NCBI GenBank assembly: GCA_947561715.1
Contig: OX387197.1
Coordinates: 4,345,001-4,409,000, forward strand
Origin: Ascidia mentula
Lineage: Eukaryota; Chordata; Ascidiacea; Phlebobranchia; Ascidiidae
Length of the DNA: 64,000 bases
Direction of reading: 5' to 3'
Shown here: positions 24,422-35,437 of the stretch, piece by piece
Layout: the number at the start of each line of letters is the position of its first letter
Position numbering within the stretch: position 1 is the stretch's first letter
The notes under the pieces: generated by a model
The model's database searches: none
What the model was told of the DNA's origin: nothing
What the model saw: the letters and a program-made list of their open reading frames with translations, nothing else
Position numbers and translations under genes: made by a program

Positions 24422-24747
24422 ACGAAAAACTAACTTACAACTGTAGTAAGTGTGTGTGTTAAATTGCAAGGTTTGAGATTAAAATTAAATCAATCTTTTA
24501 TTTCAGTTCGGGTAAGAAAGCACGCGGAATTTATGTTATATGTTAAAGGAAATTCACGTGGAATGCCGTCGCGTTCCACCGATTGAGAAATACACATGCT
24601 GATACTATAGTTACTGACAACATGTAGCAATATGCAAATAACAGCCGGCTGTTAGTTATAGCATAGATATAGAAAAAACATTTATGCGTTCTTGGAAGTT
24701 ATAGAACTACGGTAAATTGCCAAGGGCAATAGAAAATTAACTATCAA

Positions 24748-24850
24748 TAGCGGAAGGACCAACAAGAAGTGTTTCATTTTCCTGGGCTTGTTCAAATGTT
24801 TTCCCAACAAACAAACCGTTGCTCGGTTTTCTCTTCGAACAAGTTGCCAT
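24748..24850 (+). repeat. Dispersed repeat, copy 2 (first copy 14772-14882)
   Basis: See the partner at 14.77 kb. The copies flank the CCP-peptide array on both sides, 10 kb apart, in the same orientation. Confidence 0.6.
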
Positions 24851-25273
24851 TGTTGTGATTGCCGGCGAGACAATATTTATTTCTGTACATTGAACTGGTG
24901 TTGCACGTTTTGCCTTTTCATTCCGCCGTTTGGATAATTTCTTTACAATTTTTACGGTTACACTTTATCGCATAATGCGTTGGGACAACAACCACAATAA
25001 AAAGCTTGCGGACCTGTGCTACTTAAATAAACAGCGGTTTGCTTCTTGGGACAATATACCAACATACTCTTTGATTTTATTTTGTGATTCTTGTTATCTT
25101 CCGTCACAAAAAACACTTTATGTACATTGGAAAGATCAACGTTAGCAAATTTTCACGCGGTTTGCATCACAACAAAATCAGAGGAAACCAAAAGTGCATT
25201 TACTTCAATTTTGTCCTGTTGGTTAGTTTAGACAAAAACAGAAATGGGACTCGCGATCAAATGGAAATTAATG

Positions 25274-28200
25274 TCACACACTGACCGTGACCCCAACATT
25301 TACTTGAACGCTTGTGCTTGATTGGATTTGCTGTGAGATCTTGCGGTAAGTTATCACATACTTGGGATAAGCGCTCGCATCCTTAAAAACTACAAATAAA
25401 CTAGGATACTTTTCATCATCGACGACGCTGTTGTATGGGCGACGATCTTTTGCAACAGGTGTATCTTGCAATTCACTGTTTCCCCTGCAGTAGAAGCCAG
25501 TCACCACGTCTGCGATTAGCATTTTACGTAAACCGCTTGGTTCCGCTTTGGCGAAGTTATCAGCATAATCAGCCAGTTTTGCGAAATAAACTCCTTTTCC
25601 GAACTTCGTGCCTTACGAAAACAACATTGTTGTGGGAATTAACAGCTGGTATTTGAAAATCATTCATTGCACGGAAGATTAAAACAGGCAATATTTGCAA
25701 CCAAAAGTTGTCTTATCCGTTATATCGGTGTTTCACACTTACACCTTCATTAGGTTTAGAAGCCATGATGTATATGCTTTTCCTCAACAAAATACATTAC
25801 ACGCATTTATTCGTAAATTCCAAAGATTACCGTGTTTGCCAAAGTAGCTTGTGTTGAAACCAGTATTGCAGATTTTGTCGATCGCTTCTTTTCTCGTGCC
25901 ATGAAAAAGCTCGAAAGACACTTTGGCGCCTGGAAATCGCCACCGAAGTTCGCGAGCAGCAAAATTTTTTTCCGTCTGATACTGAAGGAAAAGCTTTCGA
26001 TTTTGAACTCTTTCCACCTGAACATTACAGATTTTTGTCACTTATTGCGAATCGTTACAAGTTGTGGCTAACGTGCTCAAAAACAGAACAACGGGATGCT
26101 AAATGGGCATTTGTTACTTAAAACTAACATTGCGACGTCTTTACCAAACCGCAGAGTGCGTTGTAATTTTTGTGTCGTCCAAGTACTTTTTCATTCATTC
26201 ATTCAAAATTGTTGGCTATTAAATGATTCGGCCGAGCACGAAGGTAATCTCTGGCATAAAATCGAAAAACTCGCTTATTGCATTTGCCCCATTTTAGCGA
26301 CGCCACGTTTTGTATCCGGACACCCTCAACTCTAACTGGCATTCAACGATGCAATAGGACTTGGAAAATTTACTAATTTGAGAAGTGTTTTATGCCTTGC
26401 CATGCACCTCAAGATCGTCCAACACATTAGGCGGCAATGCATTGGTTGCAATGACAGTGAATTGTCGGTATATACTGTACAACGCAAAGCAACAAGGAAA
26501 AAGTGCGTCAAGGTTTGGACCAACGACCTTATAGATAGATTCGTCGGCCGAGACAGGTGCCCATGTACCACTTACGCAGGCAGTAGCACTGCTTTTACGG
26601 TGAAAGGCAGAAAAGAGTGCTTGTTGCAAATAATTGTTTTGAGTAACATTTTGTTGTTTTGGCGAAAGAAAAATATTTTTACCGAAATAACTTCAACTGC
26701 AGAAATTGTGTCCAAGAACTTTCGTTTGACGTGGACGTAATCAGGTTCATCTTTATCAAGAACAATTCGACAATTTTCTTTTCCCTCCAACCGACTCCAT
26801 GTTCTCGGAACATCTGACAAGTCAATAAAAAACCGTACATCAGTTTCTGCTGTGTAATGTTAACAATCCCTTTTTAATCGTTTTCAGAGCAACAGAAAGA
26901 AACAACTTCCTACGTAACTTGCAACGCGATCGACCCTAAGGCATTAGCATACTATGTCACGTGATCTATTCCGCAATCACACTTTGTTCTGTTTCAGATT
27001 TTACCGAACATGGACAAACCTGTGTGAACAGCTTTCCCTGTGACGGGTCTAGGATGGACCCTAGCATGTCGGAGATGCGATGGGCCCCTCATTTCATTCC
27101 CATCATGACTTATTTCTCTCACAGGAATACCTGTGGACACTACTCGATGTTCTGGCTTTGAGATTTCGAAATGTGATGTTGGCAAACCCACGTCGGAATC
27201 CGAGTCATGTTTACCGAGTATCATACACACGTTTGCCACGAGGCACAACACAAAGGCAATTACGACTTGGTGGTAGCTTGTCCCTATGTGCCAAGAGCCA
27301 GCAAGATCTTCCAGACCATTCTCACTACCAAAGACTGCAACTGCGATGAGCAAGCAGCAATCTGTACCAATCATAATGCGACATTGTTTAATATTTTTAT
27401 GAAACTGTATAATTTTGAATAAAATTACATAAAATTGTATTAACGTATGTTTTATTTTATCAAACAATGAAGGTAAAACCAACGTTTCGTCCACCATCGG
27501 GAGAGACTTCCTCAGGGTTATGTCACAACGATAATTCATCAAGCGCATAAACACTAACCCTGAGGAAGTCTCGGCGGATGGTGGATGTAACATTGGTTTT
27601 AATAAACACTTACGAAACTTAAGTGCCAGAAGAGCAATTCCTATTAATTACTATGCCTGGCTGGAAAAATAGCCGTATAAATGAAGGTTTTGTTTTCAAA
27701 GAAAAACCTTACTTGTTACGATCAAGGATGATATCCCAACACGCTTAAATATGCTTCTCAATCTTAACAAATAGAGGATGTAACTGATGAAGCCAAGAAA
27801 CTGCGAGAGGGTTCCTAAAATCATCATGGACGCGACGGCATTTCGAGCGTGGTTTGCAACTATACAAACAAACTCTTTAACCATATTGCATGTTTAAGTT
27901 AAGAAAGCTGGTGCAAAATTTTCAATTTTATAAAAGGCCATTTTGTGAACCATATATTTATTCAAACAGGCGTAGATACTGTATATGTTTATATTTCTGC
28001 AAAGAATTCAACCAACCTTCATCCGATGTCGTGATTAGACACGATCCGTTCTTGCAAATTGCAAATAACCCGAGTGTTGTAGAGTTTGAGTAAGCCCATT
28101 CTGAGGAGGTGGTTGATATTACGGTGAGCAACAATGACGTTGCCAGGAAAGGTCCGGTTAAAACTGAAGGTCGATTCCAGTCCTCAAGAGAACATTCTGA

Positions 28201-29260
28201 CAATTTCAAACAGCAAAATTACCTTTCATTCTTAGAACGTTTGTTATGCAACAGTTGATGTAAGTTATACAATATTTACCGTTAAATAGGAAAAACGGGC
28301 ATGACAAAACATTTGCCACCAATGCCAAGGTGACAAAGATGAAGCCTGATCCGCGATACCAACTATCATCCAGTCCTTCTAACCCAAGGTCACTTCCAAA
28401 CACGCCGACAGCAATTAGGAAGAAAGCAACTGCAAAAAACATTTATTTTGTTAAAAAGGCATTCAGCATTCCTTGACTGATTGAAGATTATTTCCTTCGA
28501 GCTCATCCCGTGAAGATTTTCAAAAATGTTATTATTTTGTAAGCCATCGTCTTTGTCAAGACTATAACCAGGAGTTTATAAAGTAGATTTGGTACAGTTA
28601 TAAAAACCAGAAAACCACGGAAAGCATAGTTTTATTGCAAGTAAATATAAGTTACACTTGTTCCTCCTAAGTTTAATCTTCCGACCCAAATCACTAAGAA
28701 CGGGATGTCAATGTGCCAGGCACCCTTCATACACAAACTTATCATCACAGCGATAGTTCGCAAATTTTTCGAATCGCATTCAGTTCTACAAATTGCTGTT
28801 GGCAAATCTATGTCGTGTAGAAAAAAAACTATTATCAGAGAACCAGTGTTAGGACTGAGTTTAAACAAATTCAACGCACTCGCAACAGCTATAGGGATCC
28901 GTTGCGCCTTGCCAAACTTTTTCTTGAACGCGAAGAAGAAGAATATTGACAGGGAGACGGACTGGGCAATAATTCCAAGCAACAACATGGCTGATACCGC
29001 TTTCCTTGAGTGACTTTCCATTTCTATTAAGTACGAAGTAATTAAAAAAGACATTAGTTGTGCGAGAGAACTACAAACAAACCTAGAGAAATTCCTTCGC
29101 ATGAGAGTCCATCGCAAAAAGCAAACAATCCCAGAGTCTGACCGGACAAAGATTTTCTCACCCAGTCTGTAGTGACTGCAGCTATGACAGCCAAGACGAG
29201 TGAGACGGCCGCCAGCATGCCGGTAAAAATGAACGAATTCTCCTCATTTAACCTTCCCAT
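25274..29260 (-). CDS. Eight-span claudin-like protein fused to a PARP catalytic domain (gene A)
   Basis: Nine exons: 29260-29083, 29023-28880, 28429-28280, 28196-28017, 27859-27713, 27361-27005, 26813-26683, 26017-25831 and 25611-25274; 603 residues in one frame. Exons 1-3 and 4-6 are two homologous claudin-like units, each with one exon for span 1 plus loop, one for span 2 and one for spans 3-4. Loop-1 patterns are TDWVRK..LGLFAFCDGLSC and SEWAYS..LGLFAICKNGSC; loop-2 patterns are GLEGLDDSWYRGSGF and GLEDLAGSWHIGTSY. A polar linker (about 317-385) leads into a PARP domain: VPRTWSRLEGKENCRIVLD, VERVQN, FHGT, GKGVYFAKLADYADNF, MLIADVVTGFYC and YPSLFVVFKD. The triad is H468-Y500-L563. Lack of the catalytic Glu predicts mono-ADP-ribosylation, as in PARP10/14. 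The PARP domain should face the cytoplasm. All exon phases agree. The fusion is inferred from splicing phase and open frames, not from a transcript. Confidence 0.85.
27474..27601. repeat. Inverted repeat in intron 5 of gene A
   Basis: Arms 27474-27520 and 27555-27601 (47 nt each) match at about 41 positions around a 34-nt spacer. The arm reads CCTGAGGAAGTCTC and CGTTTCGTCCACC. That resembles end sequences often seen with Penelope-like elements, but the family assignment is tentative. Confidence 0.75.
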
Positions 29261-30450
29261 GAGTTTGTCTACTATTTAAAATAAATGCTTAACACTTATC
29301 AACCTAAAGTTAACAATCTCCCGTTAATGTTAATCGTCGTTTAAAATCTCCCTGCGGCGTAAGGTTTAACACGCGTCCTTGTATCTTGGCACACAACTTA
29401 CTTCAATGTTTCCACCCCAGTTTAATCCGGTTTCGCTCAATGATGGGCTTTAATTAAGCTGTTAAATCGTAGAGACAACTGTGGCTTTGCATACCTGCAG
29501 TCACGCTGTGCAAAAACTTTCGTAAAAGATGAAAAGAATTAAAGAAACTGTGCCGGATCTATGCATAAACGAAACCATCCTGACAGGCTGTCGATCGATA
29601 ACCTACTAAATGAGCTTCAATCAGAAACTTTCGTGGAAGATGTATAACTGTACACAGCAAATGACACGCGTTTGCGTTGTATGGACCCTTAACTACGTCG
29701 TGACATTACCAGCCAAAAAAATTAGGCAAAAAATATCTATCCACCCATATTTACTAATGTTTTATGCAGTCTCAGAGACTAAGACAAAAACTATGATGTC
29801 CCTAAAACAACTCCTACGCCGGAATAACAACAACAACACACTGTTCAGCAATACGGATAACAACACTACTACAGTTTACAATCGATGTCGATGGTTGTCC
29901 GAAACAATTGTTTGTGGCGTTCTCCACCGACCTTCCTGATTTGTATTGTCTTGATGGAAGACATTAATCGGACGCGGTAACCATTATAATCGCTTTCAAA
30001 AGCCTATGTTGGAAGTGCTTTCCCACGCTATGACAAAGAAGTTAATGTGATAGCACTCAAAAGGTTCTGAAATCGACACTATTTTGTTACCGCGCTTCTG
30101 CCACTGCATACTACGTCAAAAGCGCGCGTGTCGCAAGATTAATCACAAATGATTTTGACAATAGGGCAAATTGATTTTAATGTAGATAATACTTAAAAAA
30201 TTAGCTGCTAATACAAAATATATCAATCGGAAAGCATATAAAAACGTAACCATATAAAATATTGCTATTTTGCACAATTAGAAGTTATCAAATTGCTTGA
30301 AACATTAATTCCCATTAAAAATGTATTTAATTGTCATAGCAGGATAACAACATGCGACGTGAGAATCGTTGCCTGGAATGCTGCTTTGATACTTTTAATT
30401 TTCAACATCAAGAATCCACAATTCGCACAAGTTTGTCGTGCCACCTTGGA

Positions 30451-30562
30451 AATTTAAATACCTTCAATGAACCTTTGACAATTTAAATATCGTTTTGAAC
30501 GTTTGGCGATGCAAATATCGTCAGTGATCGCTCGACGATTTAAATATCGTCAATGATATGGA
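30451..30562. repeat. Degenerate tandem repeat, about four 29-nt units
   Basis: Units share ATTTAAATATCGT followed by a variable TCAATGA-like part and a GACG/GGCG end. Similarity decays across units. Confidence 0.6.
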
Positions 30563-30947
30563 CAGCTTGTTGCTTTTTTGTTGGAATACTCAAACGTTTA
30601 TCAAAGACAGCAAATAACAAAATCGTGTAGTTGGGTTTTGCTCATGTTTTCCTAAACCTTGACGGTACCTTTCGTGCTTTCATTTATTATTCTGAAAAAG
30701 TTGGTCGAAATAAAAAGTACAAATATCTTTGATATTATAGTAAACTTTAGTAAATTTATAATTTTATGAATTTAACCCGTTCTTACGACACAATCACAAT
30801 GACTTTCACGTTTTGCTTTTGAACATATTTACATTTACAGAAATGTGTATTTACATCAATAAAATCTGCAGCAGACATTTAGCTTTGGCTTTCCTATTTG
30901 TTACATTAAAATTAAAAATCAGTTGTAACATACCAAAGAAAGGTATA

Positions 30948-30991
30948 CTTTTCTTCAAGATAGTAGAATTTTCTACTATCTTGAAGAAAAG
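30948..30991. repeat. Perfect 21-bp hairpin with 2-nt loop
   Basis: CTTTTCTTCAAGATAGTAGAA is followed after TT by its exact reverse complement. No U-rich terminator context or RNA gene was recognised. Confidence 0.85.
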
Positions 30992-31309
30992 ATAAAAAGA
31001 TAAAAAGCGTATTAAATTTTGCAAATTGGAATGAATTTTGTCACAGAACCATAAAAATGCCACATTTAATCAAGCTAAGAAGTGAATTCTTTTTGCTTGA
31101 AATCCGTGTGTCATGACTTAAATGATTACATTATCTTCCATTGTTGTATATTAGTTATGAACTGACCTTCTAGCGCATAAAACTTTCTGGTAATACATCC
31201 CACAAGCGTTTTGTCCGCCATGCGACGAGGCATCAACGGGATTATGACCAGTGCTGTAAAGGCTCTAATGGTCCTAAGACAAAAGGTCTAAGGAATTTAA
31301 AGGAAATTG

Positions 31310-32152
31310 TTGGTCGTTTGACCACTTTAATTCTGAACTCATACTTCACAAGTTATTTCGCCTTGGTTTTTGGCAAGGGCGTGCCTTGTTTCCCTAATGT
31401 GTAATGCGGCACTGGTCGTGTTTCTACTTCGACACGTTTGTGCAATTGGCTCCTCTTTGATTGCGTTCCTACGTCATCGCAAATCGTGCGCTTTTGTCAC
31501 GAGTTGTTGTTCACGGCAGAATGCATTGGGTCGATCAAACTCACAACGGTCTGCTCGATTGTGAATTCAACTACATAAAATGTGAGAGTAGTTTACATTG
31601 ATTTAAGCACGTTGAAAGGAGATTGGAACTAGGGAAAGACATCAACAGCAAGATAAAAACAAAAGTCTTATGTATTTTTCCGAACGACGATTTAAAGGAA
31701 ACTCTTTACGTTACGTCACAATATAGAAATTTGTTGTCATCGACGAGATAATTGCGATAGCATGTTGATGCATGTTGTGTCAAACGGTTGTGTGCGTGTG
31801 TTGTTAAACGAAGGAAGCAAAACAAAAACAAGAGTACACATGTAATTTTTGCGTTGCTTTTTTTTGAAATCCTTCGTTTACGATAATTTGACAGATAATA
31901 TCCAGGTTGTTAGATTAGTAATATTTGCAATAGGATTACAAGCCTTCCACTGTTAACAAAAGGCGATAAGTGGTAACATAGTAACTAAATAGCAAGCTTA
32001 AATGTGGGTAGCAATGTTCGTAAATATTTTTCAAGAGATAATTTGTGTGCAAATGATTTGTCATTGACGTTGGTGTGAATATGAAAAATTTTATTGTTTT
32101 ATTGTACAAGCTTTATTCGTAATTAAATCTGGTTATTTTCGTAGTTTTGGTA
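31310..32152 (+). repeat. Dispersed repeat, copy 2, ending 25 bp before the gene B start codon
   Basis: Second copy of the 22.63-23.40 kb repeat, longer by about 73 bp because of small insertions. Its right edge lies immediately before the ATG of gene B at 32178, so it may supply promoter or leader sequence. Confidence 0.85.
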
Positions 32153-32177
32153 AAATTACTGCCGTTAGTCGAAAAAC

Positions 32178-34847
32178 ATGAGTAGATTTAAGGAAACGTA
32201 TTTGTTCATTATTACTGGCATGTTAGCAGCCGTTTCGTGCACACTTGCTGTTATAGCTGCAGTCACTACAGATTGGCTGAGAAAATGTACGACAAGTCAG
32301 ACTCTGGGACTCTTTATGTCATGCGATGGATTCTCATGCGGAGGAATTCCTCAAGGTTTGTTTGTGATTCGCTTGCACATAAACATAATTTTTTATTAAT
32401 TTACATTTAATAGAAATGGAAAGTCACTCAAGGAAAGCGGTATTGGCCATGTTGTTGCTTGGTATTATTTTCCAGTTCATCTCCCTGTTCTTATTCTTCG
32501 TCTTCATGTGCAAAAAAAAGTTTGACAAGAAAACAAAATGGATTCCATCACTTTTTGCGAGTACGGAAAATCTTGTTTACTAGCTAATTCACCAATCATA
32601 TAATTGTTTTTGTATGTTTTGTAGTGTGCTAATGCACAGAAATGTTGTGCTGTAATGCAAGATTTGTATGACCATAAACTTGAAACGCACGTGTTCATCA
32701 TCCTAACACAAAAACACTTAAATTCACAGATGTTAAACAAGATTACTTGGATAAAATTTTTATCTACATATCGCTATATTTCTAATACTTTTAATAAGAA
32801 AGTAATCAAATATTAACACTCGAATATTTGTACTTTTTTCAAAAAAAGGACAAATTATCATGTAGACATATTTTGTCAATTGTAGTCGTTTGTTTTACGA
32901 TTGTTGTCGGCGTGTTTTTGAGTCCGGTGGGACTAGAAGGACTTGAAGGGACTTGGAATCGTGGATCAGGCATCAATTACGTCATCGCCGCGTTGGTTGC
33001 GAGTTTTCTATCCTGTATTCCTGCCTTATTTAGATGTAAGTTATTGATTTCTTTTTGTGCTAAATTAAACAAAATACCGATTTGATAAGGAAAATAGCAT
33101 TAACACATTAACAGGCACTATTCATACTTCAGGTTTAACTAAAGACCCAGGACAAGACTTGAATCGTTCTTCAGTCTTTGCTGGTCCTTTACTGGCGACT
33201 TCCCTCACCGTGTTAGTTGTGTCTGCCGTGTCTTCACAGTGGGCCTTTTCACCAATCAACTCACAAACCATTGGACTCTTTTCCGTCTGCGATGCAGGAA
33301 CCTGTCGACTTTTGCCAACAAGCAAACGTAGGAAATGTTAACGTAATAGAAATAAGTTGAACCACATTTTGTTCCAAGACTAAATCTTACACTTAACATC
33401 ACTTGTTATTGGGTCTTCTATTTTGTTGCCAACATTTAGAAATTTACTGCGTGGCAACTTCATTAAATTCTGTTTATTTTTTTCGACATGTTTGTAAAAA
33501 GCAAACGAATCTACTGCACTACAGAGACAAAAACAGAACATCTTCAGACGCCATATTTTTTTTTGCAAATGAACCCCTGCCAGCAAAACCCAGCAGTCGT
33601 TTTATTTCATATTGTATGTTTAGTGATAGCAAACCCGTTGCGAATGGTCGTTGCTTCCGCGACGATTTTGGCGACCCTGTTACAATGCATTTGTATTGTC
33701 TTCTACATCACCTTCCTGTTATGCAGACGTATTCAGCTGAAGGGCGTGGGGATTCTTTGTTCAATACTTTCTAGTGAGTTTGACATTTAAGCAGTATTGA
33801 CCTTTATACTTACATTTAAAAGATGTGGTTACAAAACTTCTGATGCAAACTGTTAAAGTGTAGTCAAAAATATTACTTTTGGAACAACAATATGGTTACA
33901 AAATTAACATTAAATCGGTATGTCGCTTTGGATCCATTGATTGTGTTCGACATTCTTGGTAAAACGTGCATGATAAAGAAATAATATTCTTTATTTCGGT
34001 ATAATATGTCGATGAATTGCTGGTGCACTGACCTTTAAAAACATTACGCTTTTTCAATGAAAGACAAGCTCTTCAGCTCCTCGAAGTGGTGAAGACATAA
34101 TTATGCCTTGTTCATAATATATTTTTATCTCGGCAGATTGCTTCCTACTCATAGCAGTCGCAAGTTTTGGCAGCGCAAAGTCGTTGGAAGATTTGTCTGG
34201 CATTTGGGAGAGAGGGACAAGTTACGATGAAGCGATTGCTGCTTTGTTCTTGGGCGTGTTGGCCTCTTATTACTTTATACTGGCTAAAACTGACGGTGGA
34301 TCGAAGCAAGTTGAGGAGAAGTACGAATTACGGGAGAACACGAGACTGGAGGGAAGCAAAACCGAGGACACTCGAGCTCAAACCGCCCTCAACACTGAAA
34401 CAGGAGGTGAGTGTTTTGTTGAGTTTTAAAAAAAACTTGAGTAAGACGAAACAGAGTGTGTTTTCATACACAATGCCTGTGAAGATAAAGCAAAGCACTG
34501 TTAATGATAAACGTGATCCCAGTCGATACACGCTGACTTGTTTGGTCTATGACGATGTAGATGACGTCAACCTTGGCCACGATAAAAAAAACACGTGATT
34601 GTCAGACGAAGTCAATCACGATTACAACGAAAGTCGTTAATTATCTTAATTATCTCTTTGTCACACGTAACTGCAACCAAACTTTCAAAGTACTCGCCTT
34701 TTAAAACAATGACCTATAGGCTTCGTGGGGTGTTTTAACGGTAATGCAGTAGTGGTGGCATGTTTTGTAAATCTGGAGTGTATACCGTAACATATCACAT
34801 TTTCCTTTACAGCCATATCTGTCAAAAACACCAACAACCAACACTGA
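32178..34847 (+). CDS. Eight-span claudin-like protein without PARP domain (gene B)
   Basis: Seven exons: 32178-32355, 32414-32560, 32886-33035, 33133-33327, 33624-33773, 34137-34406 and 34813-34847; 374 residues, all junctions phase 1. It has the same two-unit plan as gene A: loop-1 patterns TTDWLRK..LGLFMSCDGFSC and SSQWAF..IGLFSVCDAGTC, loop-2 patterns GLEGLEGTWNRGSGI and SLEDLSGIWERGTSY. After the charged tail of exon 6, the next exon adds AISVKNTNNQH and a stop instead of the WDxM-type start of a PARP domain. No PARP exon was seen between it and gene C, which converges from the other side. It is the only plus-strand member. It could be a regulator or decoy partner of the fused forms, but that is inference. 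The last exon is the least certain part. Confidence 0.78.
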
Positions 34848-35437
34848 ACGGATGCTGATTCTAGTTGTGATTGTTGTATACACTTTCTTCTCCTTTCTTA
34901 TTCCGAAGTTTCTTCTTTGATCTGTTCAATATACGAATGTGTCTTTCCGTCCGGGCAACAGTCTCATTTTTTAAAAACATAGGCTACTTGCAATTGCAAT
35001 GTTTGGTTGCAATTTTTGATTAACGTTCCTAGCCACAATTGTATTCATCACATGAATATTTGGATAATTAAACGCTCTTGGACAAGTTGGTTGCTACTTT
35101 TTGTGCGTTTTTTTGCACGTCAAAAAAATGAACTTCTGTTTTTGTGACAATATAACAATTAACACATTGGTTGACGTACACTAGAATCATAGAGAAACTC
35201 AACGTTAACACAATAGGTTGTATTGCAAATTGTAACTACACTGTAACATATTATATATTATATACATAACGTAAAATCACGTTACAATATGTCAATCAAA
35301 ACGAAACAAGAGTGTGCGTTAAAATAGAACAACAGTCATCGGCACGTGACAGCCACAAGCTCGCAAAACAGGAGTTTCAAAATTTATTTGGAAAACTTAA
35401 TTGATTTTGAAACTGGACGTTTTTATCAATATTGCAA
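34848..35437. other. Intergenic between convergent genes B and C
   Basis: AT-rich; holds both 3' ends. No PARP-like coding segment was found on the plus strand. Confidence 0.45.

Larger units (their letters stand above)
24372..25273. other. Intergenic between convergent genes
   Basis: Holds the 3' ends of the fourth CCP gene and of gene A, and the dispersed repeat at 24.75 kb. Nothing else recognised. Confidence 0.4.
29261..32177. other. Divergent intergenic region between genes A and B
   Basis: Genes A (minus) and B (plus) start at its two ends. It contains a short tandem repeat at 30.45 kb, a perfect hairpin at 30.95 kb and the second copy of the dispersed repeat. The open frame at 29610-29939 has no homologue among the paralogous upstream regions and is probably chance. 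Confidence 0.45.

Noticed and set aside
29610-29939. 109-codon open frame between genes A and B
   Set aside because: Low-complexity Asn/Thr content, no domain, not present near the paralogous genes.
30451-30562. CRISPR-like repeat array
   Set aside because: Units are degenerate, lack constant spacers, and the DNA is clearly eukaryotic.
34407-34812. A PARP exon for gene B in this intron
   Set aside because: No WDxM, VERVQN or FHGT-like reading was found on the plus strand before gene C begins.
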